Source: Methylibium sp. (GTDB taxonomy: Bacteria > Pseudomonadota > Gammaproteobacteria > Burkholderiales > Burkholderiaceae_C). From it: a stretch of DNA of 41,540 nt. The notes under the pieces are model-generated. The model saw only the letters and a program-made list of their open reading frames with translations, had not been told where the DNA came from and searched no databases. The DNA lies in NCBI RefSeq assembly GCF_013817345.1, contig NZ_JACDCW010000028.1, positions 1 to 41,540 on the forward strand, read 5' to 3'. Each line of letters opens with the position of its first letter. Positions within the stretch are counted from its first letter, which is position 1. The position numbers and the translations under genes were made by a program. Below are positions 15,374 through 24,237 of the stretch, piece by piece.

Positions 15374-16209
15374 GCCTGACCCAGGCTCTTCCGGATGTCG
15401 AAAACGATCTGCTCCGCCCGGCATCTGACGCGGTCGAAGGGGTCCATCCTTCGCAAGTTCATGAAGCCGGTGCGGCCCTCCTCCAGCAATGCCGACAGAT
15501 ACTTCTCCTGAAGAATCGACCGCGCCTTGTCGGCGAAGTGCCCTGCGTTGCTCGCCGTCAGCGGCGCAGCTTCACGCCACGAGGAGCCGGGCAGCGCACC
15601 GAAGAGCCAGGCCTTCAGATGATTCTTCAGGGCGTCGTCCAGATCGTCCGCAAAGAACGAATCGACGTCGCCGACGGTCCGGATCAGGCCATCGATCTCA
15701 GGGTGATGCACCCGCCCGTTCAGAACCTCGAGCGCCTGCCGGTTCAAAGCAAAGATGTTGGTAGTGATCCAGCGATGCGAACGGGCGCCTTCGATGCAGT
15801 ACGGCCGAGGCAGCGTCTCGAGGCTGCCGACCGCCGCCGGGGCTTCGTGGCTGACCGGGTCAGTCAAATACGACGCCAGCGTCTTGCGATGTCGGCTGCA
15901 GAAAAGCTGGTGGGTCACGACCGTGTCGTTGAGAAAAAGCACCCAATCGAACTCGCCGTGGGAAAGCACCTGATTCAGGCCGTGCTGATACGCGCCAAAC
16001 TCGTGCCCACTGTTGTTGTGCTGCTCCACCGCATCGATGAACGCATGACGCCCTGCGAGCCCGAGCAAGCGGTCCTGCAGCAACGGATTGTTGTTGACCA
16101 GCACGCAATACGCAGGCGGCGCCAGCGCTGCAAGGCGCGACAACTCCCGCAGACTCGCTTCGCAGCAATGCGGGTAGTAGTGAACAGAGACGATGGCGAG
16201 TCGGGGCAT
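15370..16209 (-). CDS. Putative GT-A glycosyltransferase-like protein
   Basis: 279 residues from ATG 16209; a TTG 13 codons upstream is possible, and neither has a clear ribosome site. The N-terminus has a GT-A-like layout: LAIVSVHYYPHCCEASLRELS, then YCVLVNNN, then HNNSGHEFGAYQHGLNQVL and FDWVLFLNDTV. The N-S-G-HEFGAYQ plus FLNDT combination is reminiscent of GT2 and rhamnan-synthesis F-type proteins in which the ND pair replaces DXD. The C-terminal third is unassigned. It sits 55 bases after the FrhB-like gene, the largest gap in this part of the operon, and overlaps the next glycosyltransferase by ATGA. Function as a sugar transferase is likely but unproven. Confidence 0.65.
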   Translation of the reverse strand: MPRLAIVSVHYYPHCCEASLRELSRLAALAPPAYCVLVNNNPLLQDRLLGLAGRHAFIDAVEQHNNSGHEFGAYQHGLNQVLSHGEFDWVLFLNDTVVTHQLFCSRHRKTLASYLTDPVSHEAPAAVGSLETLPRPYCIEGARSHRWITTNIFALNRQALEVLNGRVHHPEIDGLIRTVGDVDSFFADDLDDALKNHLKAWLFGALPGSSWREAAPLTASNAGHFADKARSILQEKYLSALLEEGRTGFMNLRRMDPFDRVRCRAEQIVFDIRKSLGQA

Positions 16210-16264
16210 GAACGGTGAACGTCGAGGGGTTTCTTCTTCTGACGGCAACCGAGCGCGCTGCGCC

Positions 16265-17680
16265 TCAACGGCGCACGGCGAAGCGGCGCGCTACGAAGCT
16301 CATCATCTGCGCGAGCACGCGGCCCGAACTCAGCATAGCAAACAGGCGGTAACGCCTCAGGGCAGGCTTCATCCCCGCGCGGAACGCGGCGTAATCGCCT
16401 GCTTCGACGGCACGCCGGAACATGCCATGGCTGCGATCGCCGAGCTCCACGCGGGCGCGATAGACGAGCCTCTTGAACAGGGCGGTCCGGTGTTCGACGC
16501 CGAACTGGCGCTTTCGCGGCGCCGGTTGCCGCGCGCGGTTTCGATCTGCAAGGCGCACTTGCACGCCTTCGCGGCGGTGCCGGTAGTTGCCGCCCTGGCT
16601 GGCGACGAACTCATCTGCATCGGAGTCGAATAGGACGATGTCGCCGCGCTGCTCGCCTTCTTTCAGGATGGCCGCGAGCTGCTCGTTGCGCAGCACATGG
16701 ATGTTCGTGCCACGCCAGTTGCCTTCGTACTGGGGGAGCCAGGCGTCGCCGAAGCACACGTCGGCGAGCTCTCCCGCGATGTCGTCGCAGAAATCGCAAG
16801 CGCGAGGCCGGAACATGGCGAGGCCCCAGTCGCTTCCGAACAAGGTTCGCGAAGGGGCCTGCACCATCCGCCCGGTGCTCGTTTCGATCGCCGCGACCGA
16901 GTAGGCGTTGGCAGATTTCTGTTCGTCCTTCACCCGGAAATCGAAACGGCCCAACCGCTCGGGCGGCACGCCCATCTGCCAAGCGAAGTTTCTGGCAAAG
17001 GCACCGCTCTTCAGGTGGCCGCACACCAGCCCGACCATGAAAACAAGCTGCTGGCGCAAGGCCTCGTCATCGCGGCACAGCAGGCGAGCGGCCTTGATGA
17101 AGCAAGGCACACCGACCAGCGCATAACGCTTGCCGTCTCCGCGAACGGCCGCCAGCACGCGCGACATCTCGATCGGGTAATAGCGCGACTTGCTGTTGCG
17201 CGCCACGTCTTCCGCTCGGTACGACAAACGGTAGCCCATAAGCGGGCCTTCCGCGCCGTTCGGGCCCCCTTCCGTGTTGCCTACATGGATGATTCCATCC
17301 ACGAGCCCGCGTTCGAGCAGTTGCCGCAGCACGTAGCTGGTCAGCCCGCCGGAGCTCGACTGCTTGACGAGACCTTCATCGACGACCCTCCCCGCCCCCA
17401 CGCTCAGATAACGCCCGATCACTCCTGGCCGAGCCGCGGGCATGTCGGGCCACAGTTGTTCGGCCAATCGGTCCTCGTCGAGAGCATCGTCCGAGAAAGG
17501 GCACACCGGCGAAAGCGCATCGACTGCACGCTCGCTCAGCGGCGCCAGGTCGGCTTGATAAAGCTCGAAAGGCGTCCAGCGCATCACGGCGGGATCGCGG
17601 GCTGCGGCCGCACAGGCGCCGCAGCCGACGCAAAAGCCCTCGTCGACCACTTGGCGTATGCCGAACCGGCCGGCCGTCAT
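16265..17680 (-). CDS. Coenzyme F420 hydrogenase/dehydrogenase beta-subunit (FrhB) family iron-sulfur protein
   Basis: 471 residues from ATG 17680, overlapping the upstream stop by ATGA. The frame is open further upstream but only as an antiparallel reading of the pyruvyltransferase gene. The N-terminus carries a ferredoxin-type cluster (GFCVGCGACAAAA, then SPVCPF). Next come the FrhB/FdhB N domain (KQSSSGGLTSYVLRQLLERGLVDG) and C domain (YALVGVPCFIKAARLL, VGLVCGHLKSG, CDFCDDIAGELADVCFGDAW), with further cysteines that can bind iron-sulfur clusters and flavin. Betaproteobacteria do not make F420 as a main cofactor, so another flavin- or ferredoxin-linked redox step is expected. Such proteins recur beside pyruvyltransferase genes in polysaccharide clusters; the reaction is unknown. 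Confidence 0.85.
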   Translation of the reverse strand: MTAGRFGIRQVVDEGFCVGCGACAAAARDPAVMRWTPFELYQADLAPLSERAVDALSPVCPFSDDALDEDRLAEQLWPDMPAARPGVIGRYLSVGAGRVVDEGLVKQSSSGGLTSYVLRQLLERGLVDGIIHVGNTEGGPNGAEGPLMGYRLSYRAEDVARNSKSRYYPIEMSRVLAAVRGDGKRYALVGVPCFIKAARLLCRDDEALRQQLVFMVGLVCGHLKSGAFARNFAWQMGVPPERLGRFDFRVKDEQKSANAYSVAAIETSTGRMVQAPSRTLFGSDWGLAMFRPRACDFCDDIAGELADVCFGDAWLPQYEGNWRGTNIHVLRNEQLAAILKEGEQRGDIVLFDSDADEFVASQGGNYRHRREGVQVRLADRNRARQPAPRKRQFGVEHRTALFKRLVYRARVELGDRSHGMFRRAVEAGDYAAFRAGMKPALRRYRLFAMLSSGRVLAQMMSFVARRFAVRR

Positions 17681-18954
17681 CGCGCCTCCCGAAGCAAGGC
17701 GTCGACGTTGCGGCGCGACGCCTCGATGACCGCCGGCAATCGCTCCGCGACCTTCGCCGTGAGGGCCGGCAGTTCGTCGATCAACTCGCACATCATGCGG
17801 ACCAGCGACTCGCCATCGGCAAGCGCTGCGGGGGCCAGCAAGTACTTCTCGGGATAGTCGAAATGCTCGAAAAGCCCGTGAAACTTGTCCTGATAAGTCA
17901 GAGCCGCCACCGGCTTGCCCATGCCCAGCGTTGCGATGGCCAAGTGCATTCGTCCCGTGACCACGGCGTCCATCTCGCCGGCAATGGCCTTGAGCTCGGC
18001 TGCGCTGAACTTGCGCGTGCAATACATCAGGCGCGCGCCCAATTCGTCGGCCAGCGCACGATGAAGCGGCTCGAGGCACGCGTCGTCGCTCTGTGCGCCG
18101 CGGTAATCGTGCGAGATCAGCAGGACCGACACGGCGCGCAGGGCCATGACCGTTCGCAAGGCATCAACCGCGGCGCGCACAAGCGCAGCGATGTCCTCGG
18201 CATTGGACGAGCGCACGAGCATCGGGTGGATGTTGAAGCCCAACACCCGATCGCCCGCCGCCCGGCGGCTCGATGCCCAGACGTGCATCGCAGAGATGTC
18301 CGCCGTGAGCTCGGCCGGCTCGAGCATGAATGCTGCATCGGCTACCAGCGTGGCCGGCGTTCGGCAGAAGCTGCGCAAACGCTCCAGGGACACCTTGTCG
18401 CGCACGTTGACGGCGACCTCGGGGCTCAGACGGTTGAACACGGCCTTGAGCAAGCTGCTCGGCTTGGCGTTGAAACTGAAGCCGAGGATCACCGCCCTGA
18501 CCCCGCGGCGCGCCATCGCATCGGCCAGGACCAGCAGCTTGGCGGTGAGTACGGGGCTGTAGTAGCCGTCCATCACATCGGCGCCGACGATAGCAACGCG
18601 GTTCGGGTGAAACCGACGCATGTTGGCGTAGTCCCGCGCGAAGTGAGAACTCCAGGCCGGCACGGCAATCATGCCCAGGCCTTCGGCGGCCTTTCGAGCT
18701 TGCTGCGTCGCGGTGACGACACCGACGGTCAAGTGCGGATGCTTGACGCGGAGCTGCGAGGTCACCGCCATCATCATCGCCTCGTCGCCCTTTGCGCCGA
18801 TCAGGGTCCACGGGTCGCTCGGCAGGATGAGCAGGCGAAGGGCCGAATCGGTCGCAACCGGCTCCGGCTTGGCGATAGCCCACCACGCGGCCCAGCCCCT
18901 CAGGCGGGCGATGCTGAGCCGATTGCGAAGCGACTTCAAGAAATTGGAGGTCAT
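17677..18954 (-). CDS. Polysaccharide pyruvyltransferase family protein
   Basis: 425-residue member of the PS_pyruv_trans family, whose characterised members add pyruvate ketals from phosphoenolpyruvate to sugars; some members may instead transfer sugars. Recognisable parts are GAKGDEAMMMAVTSQL near residue 54 (the N-terminal nucleotide-like loop), VAIVGADVMDGYYSP, FNIHPMLVRSS, LLISHDYRG and the C-terminal TGRMHLAIATLGMGKPVAALTYQDKFHGLFE, the strongest signature. Both ends overlap their neighbours by four bases (ATGA), placing it between the WecG-STAS protein and the FrhB-like protein. Expected in the cytoplasm, decorating the lipid-linked repeat. Confidence 0.85.
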   Translation of the reverse strand: MTSNFLKSLRNRLSIARLRGWAAWWAIAKPEPVATDSALRLLILPSDPWTLIGAKGDEAMMMAVTSQLRVKHPHLTVGVVTATQQARKAAEGLGMIAVPAWSSHFARDYANMRRFHPNRVAIVGADVMDGYYSPVLTAKLLVLADAMARRGVRAVILGFSFNAKPSSLLKAVFNRLSPEVAVNVRDKVSLERLRSFCRTPATLVADAAFMLEPAELTADISAMHVWASSRRAAGDRVLGFNIHPMLVRSSNAEDIAALVRAAVDALRTVMALRAVSVLLISHDYRGAQSDDACLEPLHRALADELGARLMYCTRKFSAAELKAIAGEMDAVVTGRMHLAIATLGMGKPVAALTYQDKFHGLFEHFDYPEKYLLAPAALADGESLVRMMCELIDELPALTAKVAERLPAVIEASRRNVDALLREAR

Positions 18955-20048
18955 TCAGCGAGTAGATAGGTCGAACATGAAAGTTCGATCTGGCGACGCA
19001 CCCGAGGCTGCACGCCGGAAAGGAGCGCGTCACCGGGATTGCCGGTGCGGCTGGCCCAGAGCAGGCTCATCAGCGCAATCGCCGCACTGTCGAGGTGCGA
19101 AACGCCAGACAGATCGAGGCGCAAGGGCTGGCGGTTGCCGGCCGCGTCGGTGAAGGCCTTGCGCAGCGGCGCGAGATTTGCCGCCGTCCACGCACCCTCC
19201 AGACGTAGCACGGCAGCTTGCGAGCCCTCTTCGAGACTGACTTTCGCAGAGGCGAGTTGTTGCCCGCTCGGCCGCCGGAGCAAGGATTGCAGTGCAAGCG
19301 GCAGGACGCGCCGCACCAGCAAGGCGGCAAACGCCAGCCCGTCGCTCCCATAGCGCCGCCACAAGGCTGGCTCTTCCTTGATGCGCCACACCCATTCGAG
19401 CCCGCCGCGTTGCAGCCAGGGCGGCGCACGCTTCACGTTGCCGGCCACGAAGTTCATCACGGCGCCCAGGTGGCTGATCACTGGCGCGTTCAAGCGCGAG
19501 CGGTTGTGTTCGATCCACGCCTGCCCCTTGCGCGCGCCCAGCGCCACGACCACGAAATCGGCGCCAGCAGCGTTGACCTTGGCGATGCGCTCTTCGCCGC
19601 TCATCGCTTGAACCGACTCGAAGCCGGGCGCGTCGAAACCGACGCACCTTAATGCGCCCGGCTCGGCATTCAAGCGCTCGCATGCGGCACGGGCCACACC
19701 GTCGGCACCGCCGAAGAAAAAGAGCTTGATGGGCGTGCCCGCGCTGCGCCGCAGGCGTTCGAACACACTGGCACCGGCCACTCGTTCGCGCAGCGGCAGC
19801 CCGAGCAGGCGCGCCACCCAGACCAGCGGCATGCCGTCCACGATGCTCAGATCGCTGTGCAACACCGAGTTGCGAAACGCCGCGTCGGTTTGCGCCGCGA
19901 TCACGAAGTTGAGATTGGGCGTAGACAGGAAACACGGCTTGCGCTCGCGCGCGGCCTGCTGAACCCGCTGCACCGCGGCGTCCTGGCCGAGCGCGTCGAA
20001 GGGCAGGCCGAGCAGGCAATAGACCTCACGGTTGAAGTCCGGCTGCAA
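18951..20048 (-). CDS. WecG/TagA/CpsF (GT26) glycosyltransferase fused to a C-terminal STAS domain
   Basis: 365 residues. Residues 1 to about 255 are a GT26 enzyme. The catalytic pair expected from TagA is visible as T43 (STPNLNFVI) and D71 (IVDGMPLVW), 28 residues apart as in the family. Downstream are FFFGGADGVARAACERL, ALGARKGQAWIEHNR and AVMNFVAGNVKRAPPWLQRGGLEWVWR. Residues about 266-365 form an STAS (anti-sigma-factor-antagonist-like) domain: VLRLEGAWTAANL, then LRLDLSGVSHLDSAAIALMSLLW. The residue after DS, where phospho-switched STAS proteins have Ser/Thr, is Ala. The start is TTG 20048, the only upstream start in frame with a ribosome site (GGGAG at 20060-20056), giving a 23-base overlap with the preceding gene. 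The STAS part may localise or regulate the transferase. Confidence 0.88.
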   Translation of the reverse strand: MQPDFNREVYCLLGLPFDALGQDAAVQRVQQAARERKPCFLSTPNLNFVIAAQTDAAFRNSVLHSDLSIVDGMPLVWVARLLGLPLRERVAGASVFERLRRSAGTPIKLFFFGGADGVARAACERLNAEPGALRCVGFDAPGFESVQAMSGEERIAKVNAAGADFVVVALGARKGQAWIEHNRSRLNAPVISHLGAVMNFVAGNVKRAPPWLQRGGLEWVWRIKEEPALWRRYGSDGLAFAALLVRRVLPLALQSLLRRPSGQQLASAKVSLEEGSQAAVLRLEGAWTAANLAPLRKAFTDAAGNRQPLRLDLSGVSHLDSAAIALMSLLWASRTGNPGDALLSGVQPRVRRQIELSCSTYLLAE

Positions 20049-22224
20049 CGCCCTGCTCCCGGTAAATCTCGGCCAGGGCTCTTTCCTTGCCGACCATCAG
20101 GGCACGCCACTGATAGCGCCGCAGGAAGCGGCGAAACGCCAGGTCGTCGTAGCGGGGCTTGCCTTCCAGCGCGCTCTTCAGCCAGCCCCACAGCATGGCC
20201 GCGCTGCCCACGACAACCGGCGCCTCGCGAACGCGAAACAGCGCGCTGGCCAGCATGTAGACAAAGCCGGTACCCATGAAGTACTGGCCGAAGCCGTGAC
20301 GCATGCGGCCGGTGAGGATGCCTGTCTGGCTCGAGCCCATGGGCCGCAGGTGGATGAAGCGCAGGTCGGGATCGTCCCAACTGCGGGCGCTGTACCCCAG
20401 CATGCGGCAGCGGTGGCAGTCGATGCCGTCCCACATGACCTCTCGCACGAAGCCGCCGATCTGCTGGAACCGCTGCACGCGGTAGAACTTGGTCATGCCG
20501 AGCGACATGTCGTCGCCGTGGTTCTCGTTGACCAGCGCATCGCCCTTGCGCACATAGGCCTTGCCGCTGCAGGTGGCGAGCCGGGGATCGGCTTCCATGC
20601 GCTGCATCAGCAGCTCGAAGTAGCGCGGCGGCAGACTCAGGTCGAGGTCGAGCTTGCACAGATAGTCGTAGTCGTTCGGGTCGATGGAATCGAAGCCGGC
20701 ATAGAAGGCCTCGATCACGCCCGGGCCCACCGCCCTGCGCCCACGGTCCTTGCGCGTGACCACGGTGATCCAGTCGTGCCGCGCCTGGTACTCGGCCAGG
20801 ATGGCCGGCGTGGCATCGGTAGAGCCGTCGTCGACGATGACCCAGCGCGCAGGACGCATCGACTGCGCGACCACGGTATCGAGCGTCTGCCGCATGAAAT
20901 CGGCTTCGTTGCGGCAGGGCGAAATGAGGACGTATCGGCGGTTCATGGAGCCGGGGCTTTGCGAAGGGTGGGAGTCTGCCGCAGCAGGCACGAGGCCACA
21001 GTGCGTCATCAGACGATCGATGTTCACGGCTTGCCCGAATTCGGCCTCGACATGCGCCTGCGCCGCCGTGGCCAGGCGTTCGCGCAGCAGGGGCTCGTCG
21101 AGCAGGCGTTGCAATTGCTCGGCCAGGCTGGCCGGGTCGGCGGGCGAAGCGAGCAGACCGGTGCGCTCGTGCACTACCAGCTCCGGGATGCCTGATAAGC
21201 GCGTGGACAAGACGGGTACGCACTGCGACATGGCTTCCATGAGCACCACCGGAATGCCGTCCATGTCGCCCTGCGCGTCGGTCTTGCAGGCCAGCACGAA
21301 GGCATCGAGCGTGTGCAGCCAGGGCGTGACCGCCGCATGGTCGAGCGCCCCTTCGAAACGGACGCGGTCGTGCAGGCCGAGTTGCCGGGTCAACGCTTCG
21401 AGCTCGGTGCGCAGCGGGCCGTCGCCAGCAATGCTCAACTCGACTTCCGTGCCAGGGCGGAGCCTCGTCATGGCACGCAGCAGATCGTCGACCCCCTTCT
21501 TCTCGACCAGACGACCCAACGTGCCGACGCGATAGCGCGGACGTTTCTCGAAGCTGGGCCGGTCGGCCCGCGCCGGAAAACTCACGCCACAGCGCACGAC
21601 CGCCAATTTATCGGCCGGCAGGCCGAGCGAGCGCAGGTACGCGACGTTGTGGTGAGAGATGGTCAGCATCTTCTGCGCTCGGCGCGCCTTTTGCGGCAGC
21701 AGCAGCGCGCGCTCGAAGATGTCGTTGGCGTGCGCCATCACTGTGAAGGGCAGCCCGGTGAAGGCGGCCGCATACATGCCGATCTGCGTGGGCACATGCG
21801 CGAAATGCACGTGCAGGTGCGTGCAGCCCGCGTCCTGCAGCAGCCGGGCCAGGTGGGCGGCGGCGAGCCACTGGTAGCCAAGCTTCCAGGCCTGCAACCG
21901 CCACGGCCTGACAGTGAGCATGTCGCTCAGCAGCCACGAGAACGACTCCAAGCTGCCGCGACCGAAGTGCGGCAGCGCGGCAAGCGCTTGCAACACGGCC
22001 CGTGTCGGCGAACCGTCATACAAGACGCACGTGCGCGTTGCCAGCGAGGTCTGAGCCGTAGCGGGATGTGCCGGCCGATGAACCGAAAAGGGCACCGCCT
22101 TCACGCCGCGTCGCTCCAACGCCAGCAGTTCTTCGTGAACGAAAGTGGCCGACAACGCCGGAATCTCCGGCCCCAGATAAGCCACGACGGGCGCCGCACT
22201 CGGCGCATGAGCTGACACTTGCAT
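20026..22224 (-). CDS. Two-domain glycosyltransferase: GT4 fused to GT2
   Basis: 732 residues in one uninterrupted frame. Residues 1 to about 410 are a GT-B family 4 enzyme (PEIPALSATFVHEELLALE; YRVGTLGRLVEKKGVDDLL; LSIAGDGPLRTELEAL; the donor motif MDGIPVVLMEAM with D for the first E). A short polar linker (about 411-426) leads to residues 427-732, a GT-A family 2 enzyme (VLISPCRNEADFMRQTLD, VIVDDGSTDATPAIL, the metal-binding LCKLDLDLSLP, and a C-terminal hydrophobic patch). The internal ATG at 20946 has no ribosome site, so a fused product is most likely. Two successive sugar additions by one polypeptide are a reasonable inference. It lies seven bases after the preceding GT2 gene. Confidence 0.85.
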   Translation of the reverse strand: MQVSAHAPSAAPVVAYLGPEIPALSATFVHEELLALERRGVKAVPFSVHRPAHPATAQTSLATRTCVLYDGSPTRAVLQALAALPHFGRGSLESFSWLLSDMLTVRPWRLQAWKLGYQWLAAAHLARLLQDAGCTHLHVHFAHVPTQIGMYAAAFTGLPFTVMAHANDIFERALLLPQKARRAQKMLTISHHNVAYLRSLGLPADKLAVVRCGVSFPARADRPSFEKRPRYRVGTLGRLVEKKGVDDLLRAMTRLRPGTEVELSIAGDGPLRTELEALTRQLGLHDRVRFEGALDHAAVTPWLHTLDAFVLACKTDAQGDMDGIPVVLMEAMSQCVPVLSTRLSGIPELVVHERTGLLASPADPASLAEQLQRLLDEPLLRERLATAAQAHVEAEFGQAVNIDRLMTHCGLVPAAADSHPSQSPGSMNRRYVLISPCRNEADFMRQTLDTVVAQSMRPARWVIVDDGSTDATPAILAEYQARHDWITVVTRKDRGRRAVGPGVIEAFYAGFDSIDPNDYDYLCKLDLDLSLPPRYFELLMQRMEADPRLATCSGKAYVRKGDALVNENHGDDMSLGMTKFYRVQRFQQIGGFVREVMWDGIDCHRCRMLGYSARSWDDPDLRFIHLRPMGSSQTGILTGRMRHGFGQYFMGTGFVYMLASALFRVREAPVVVGSAAMLWGWLKSALEGKPRYDDLAFRRFLRRYQWRALMVGKERALAEIYREQGVAAGLQP
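20056..20060 (-). promoter_or_regulatory. Shine-Dalgarno GGGAG supporting a TTG start of the WecG-STAS gene
   Basis: GGGAG on the minus strand, seven bases before TTG 20048 and inside the end of the upstream glycosyltransferase gene. No ATG or GTG in frame is available before the conserved N-terminal domain. Confidence 0.55.
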
Positions 22225-22231
22225 GCTCGCG

Positions 22232-23209
22232 CTACTTGTATTCGATCAACGCGCCGCGCTGCCTGCGCCAACGGTTGAGCCAGAACCTGAGCATGCCCTG
22301 CGCTTCCGGGAAACGTGACAGCACCAGGAACACCGCCCGCCAGCGCCGCTCGCGCTGGCCGATGCCGTCGCGCCAGGCCAGGCGCAGCATCTGCGCCGGA
22401 TAGAGCAGCAGCAGTACCCACCAGGACGGACTGTGCAGTGACAGCACGGCGATGAGCAGCGGCAGCACCGCACCCCAGAGCAGAGCGCGCCGTGCTTCGG
22501 GCACATAGTGGCGCTCGGGCGAACTCCCGTGCAGCAATGACCCCTCGGCATAGGCATAGCCGGCTCGTGTGGCGCGCCGCCACCACTGCCCGAAATGCAG
22601 CATCGCGGCGTCGTGCCAAGCCATTTCGTCGGCCAAGCGCCAGATCCGTGCGCCCCCGGCACGGATCCGCACGCACAACTCGGGCTCTTCGCCGGCGATC
22701 AGGTCTTCCCGAAAACCGCCCACGGCCGCCAGCGCCTCGACACGCATCATGGCGATGCCGCCGCAGGCCCGCACCTCGCCTGCAGGCCGGTTCCATTCCA
22801 TGTCGCACAGGAGGTTGTAGATGGAACGCTGCGGGAAGCGCTCGCGCAGCCGGCCGCACACCACGGCCACGTCGTAATGTTCATCGAGAAAGCGGCTTGC
22901 GGTTGCGAGCCAGTCTCCGATCAGTTCGCAATCGCCGTCGATGAATTGAACGTATTGCACGTCAGGTTGCAGTTCATGCAAGCGGCGCAAGCCTGTGTTG
23001 CGAGCCCGTGCCGCCGTGAAGGGCCGGCTCATGTCGAGCAGGAGCACCTCCACGCCTATAGCGCGAGCGAGCATGGCCGAGTCGTCTGACGAGCCGGAGT
23101 CGACATACACCACTGCCGCTGTACCTGACTGCACCGAGCGCAGACAGCGGCCCAGGCGTTCGCCTTCGTTGCGGCCAATGACCACCACCCCGATGTTGGA
23201 GCGATTCAC
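22232..23209 (-). CDS. Glycosyltransferase family 2
   Basis: 325 residues. Start GTG 23209 overlaps the upstream stop by four bases (GTGA) and has GAGG eight bases before it (23221-23218). The ATG at 23254 would overlap by 49 bases and lacks a ribosome site. The GT-A core is clear: VVVIGRNEGERLGRCLRSV, VVYVDSGSSDDSAMLA, the DXD-like YVQFIDGDCELIGDW, and GGFREDLIAGEEPELCVRIR as the acceptor/base region. The C-terminal region has two hydrophobic helices (LLWGAVLPLLIAVLSL and WWVLLLLYPAQMLRLA), which suggests membrane association. Same family type as rhamnosyl/galactosyl transferases; sugar unknown. Confidence 0.87.
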   Translation of the reverse strand: MNRSNIGVVVIGRNEGERLGRCLRSVQSGTAAVVYVDSGSSDDSAMLARAIGVEVLLLDMSRPFTAARARNTGLRRLHELQPDVQYVQFIDGDCELIGDWLATASRFLDEHYDVAVVCGRLRERFPQRSIYNLLCDMEWNRPAGEVRACGGIAMMRVEALAAVGGFREDLIAGEEPELCVRIRAGGARIWRLADEMAWHDAAMLHFGQWWRRATRAGYAYAEGSLLHGSSPERHYVPEARRALLWGAVLPLLIAVLSLHSPSWWVLLLLYPAQMLRLAWRDGIGQRERRWRAVFLVLSRFPEAQGMLRFWLNRWRRQRGALIEYK

Positions 23210-24237
23210 CGCGTCGGCCTCGAACCCACGCGGGTTCTCAGGCACAGGCTCCATAGAGTTTTCAAGTGGCCGGCTTCGACCCGCGGCGTTGCCGACCGCT
23301 TGAACCAGGACTTCAAAATCAAGGCCACATCCGTAGCCGTCGACAGCAGCACCGAGCCGCAAACGCCGAGCAGCCCATAGTGCTTGCGAAAAAAGAGCAG
23401 TTCGCTCTCAACCTGCAAAGCGGAGATCTGCTTGCCGGCCGAGGTGAGTTGACCATCGGACTTGGCGCTTTCGCCGCCCAAGTGGACAACGCTCGTGTCG
23501 CCAAAGTAAACCACCTTCCACCCAGCCCGCTTGACCGCTCGGCAATGGTCCATCTCTTCGCAATACAGGAAATAGCGCGGATCGAACAGACCGACCTGAT
23601 CGATCACTTCGCGGCGTACCAGGTAGTAGCAACCAGTCACCCAATCGCATTCGCGTACCGAGGTGTGGTCCCATTCGAGATCATCGACCATGCGCACGCT
23701 CGGAAAATAGCGCGACAGCCCTGTGCGAGCGAGGAACACATTCCAGGGCGTGGGGAAATAGCGGCAGCTCGGCTGCAGCAAGCCGTCGCGGCCGACGAGC
23801 CGCACGCCCAAGACGCCGACGTCCGCATGCGCATCCATGTAACTCACCGTCTTGTGCAGCGTGTCGGGTGCCACGAACGCATCGGTGTTCAGCAGCAGGA
23901 TGTAGCGGCCCTTGGCAAGCGTCAAACCTTGGTTATTGGCGCGCCCGAACCCGACGTTGGTTTGATTGACCATCAGCTCGACCTCGCCAAAGTCACGCTT
24001 CAGCAAATCCAGAGAATCGTCGCGAGACGCGTTGTCGATGACGATCGTTTCCAAGTTCAGATCACCGCGCGATGCAACCAGTGCCGTGCGCATATCGTGC
24101 AGCAGATGCGCAGTGTTGTAGTTGACGACAATGACGGATATGTCGACGGCCAATGGCGAGTTTGCGGCGCCCTTCGGTACGGCACAGCATGCGCCGGTGC
24201 CAAGCGTGCCATCAGCTGAAACGTGATTGGCCTCCAT
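23206..24237 (-). CDS. Glycosyltransferase family 2 (WbbL/rhamnosyltransferase-like)
   Basis: 343-residue GT-A glycosyltransferase, first gene of the long minus-strand operon 24237-6607. Motifs: DISVIVVNYNTAHLLHDM, ETIVIDNASRDDSLDLL, NVGFGRANNQGL, the DXD-like ILLLNTDAFVAPD, and WVTGCYYLVRREVIDQVGLFDPRYFLYCEEMD, which is the classic WbbL/RfbF rhamnosyltransferase pattern. A C-terminal hydrophobic stretch (GVCGSVLLSTATDVALIL) may anchor it. ATG 24237 opens onto a 141-base divergent intergenic region shared with the methyltransferase. The first 30 residues form a non-conserved, polar extension. Confidence 0.88.
   Translation of the reverse strand: MEANHVSADGTLGTGACCAVPKGAANSPLAVDISVIVVNYNTAHLLHDMRTALVASRGDLNLETIVIDNASRDDSLDLLKRDFGEVELMVNQTNVGFGRANNQGLTLAKGRYILLLNTDAFVAPDTLHKTVSYMDAHADVGVLGVRLVGRDGLLQPSCRYFPTPWNVFLARTGLSRYFPSVRMVDDLEWDHTSVRECDWVTGCYYLVRREVIDQVGLFDPRYFLYCEEMDHCRAVKRAGWKVVYFGDTSVVHLGGESAKSDGQLTSAGKQISALQVESELLFFRKHYGLLGVCGSVLLSTATDVALILKSWFKRSATPRVEAGHLKTLWSLCLRTRVGSRPTR

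Noticed and set aside
17681-18079. N-terminal extension of the FrhB-like protein
   Set aside because: Shadow of the pyruvyltransferase gene; ATG 17680 overlaps its stop by four bases.
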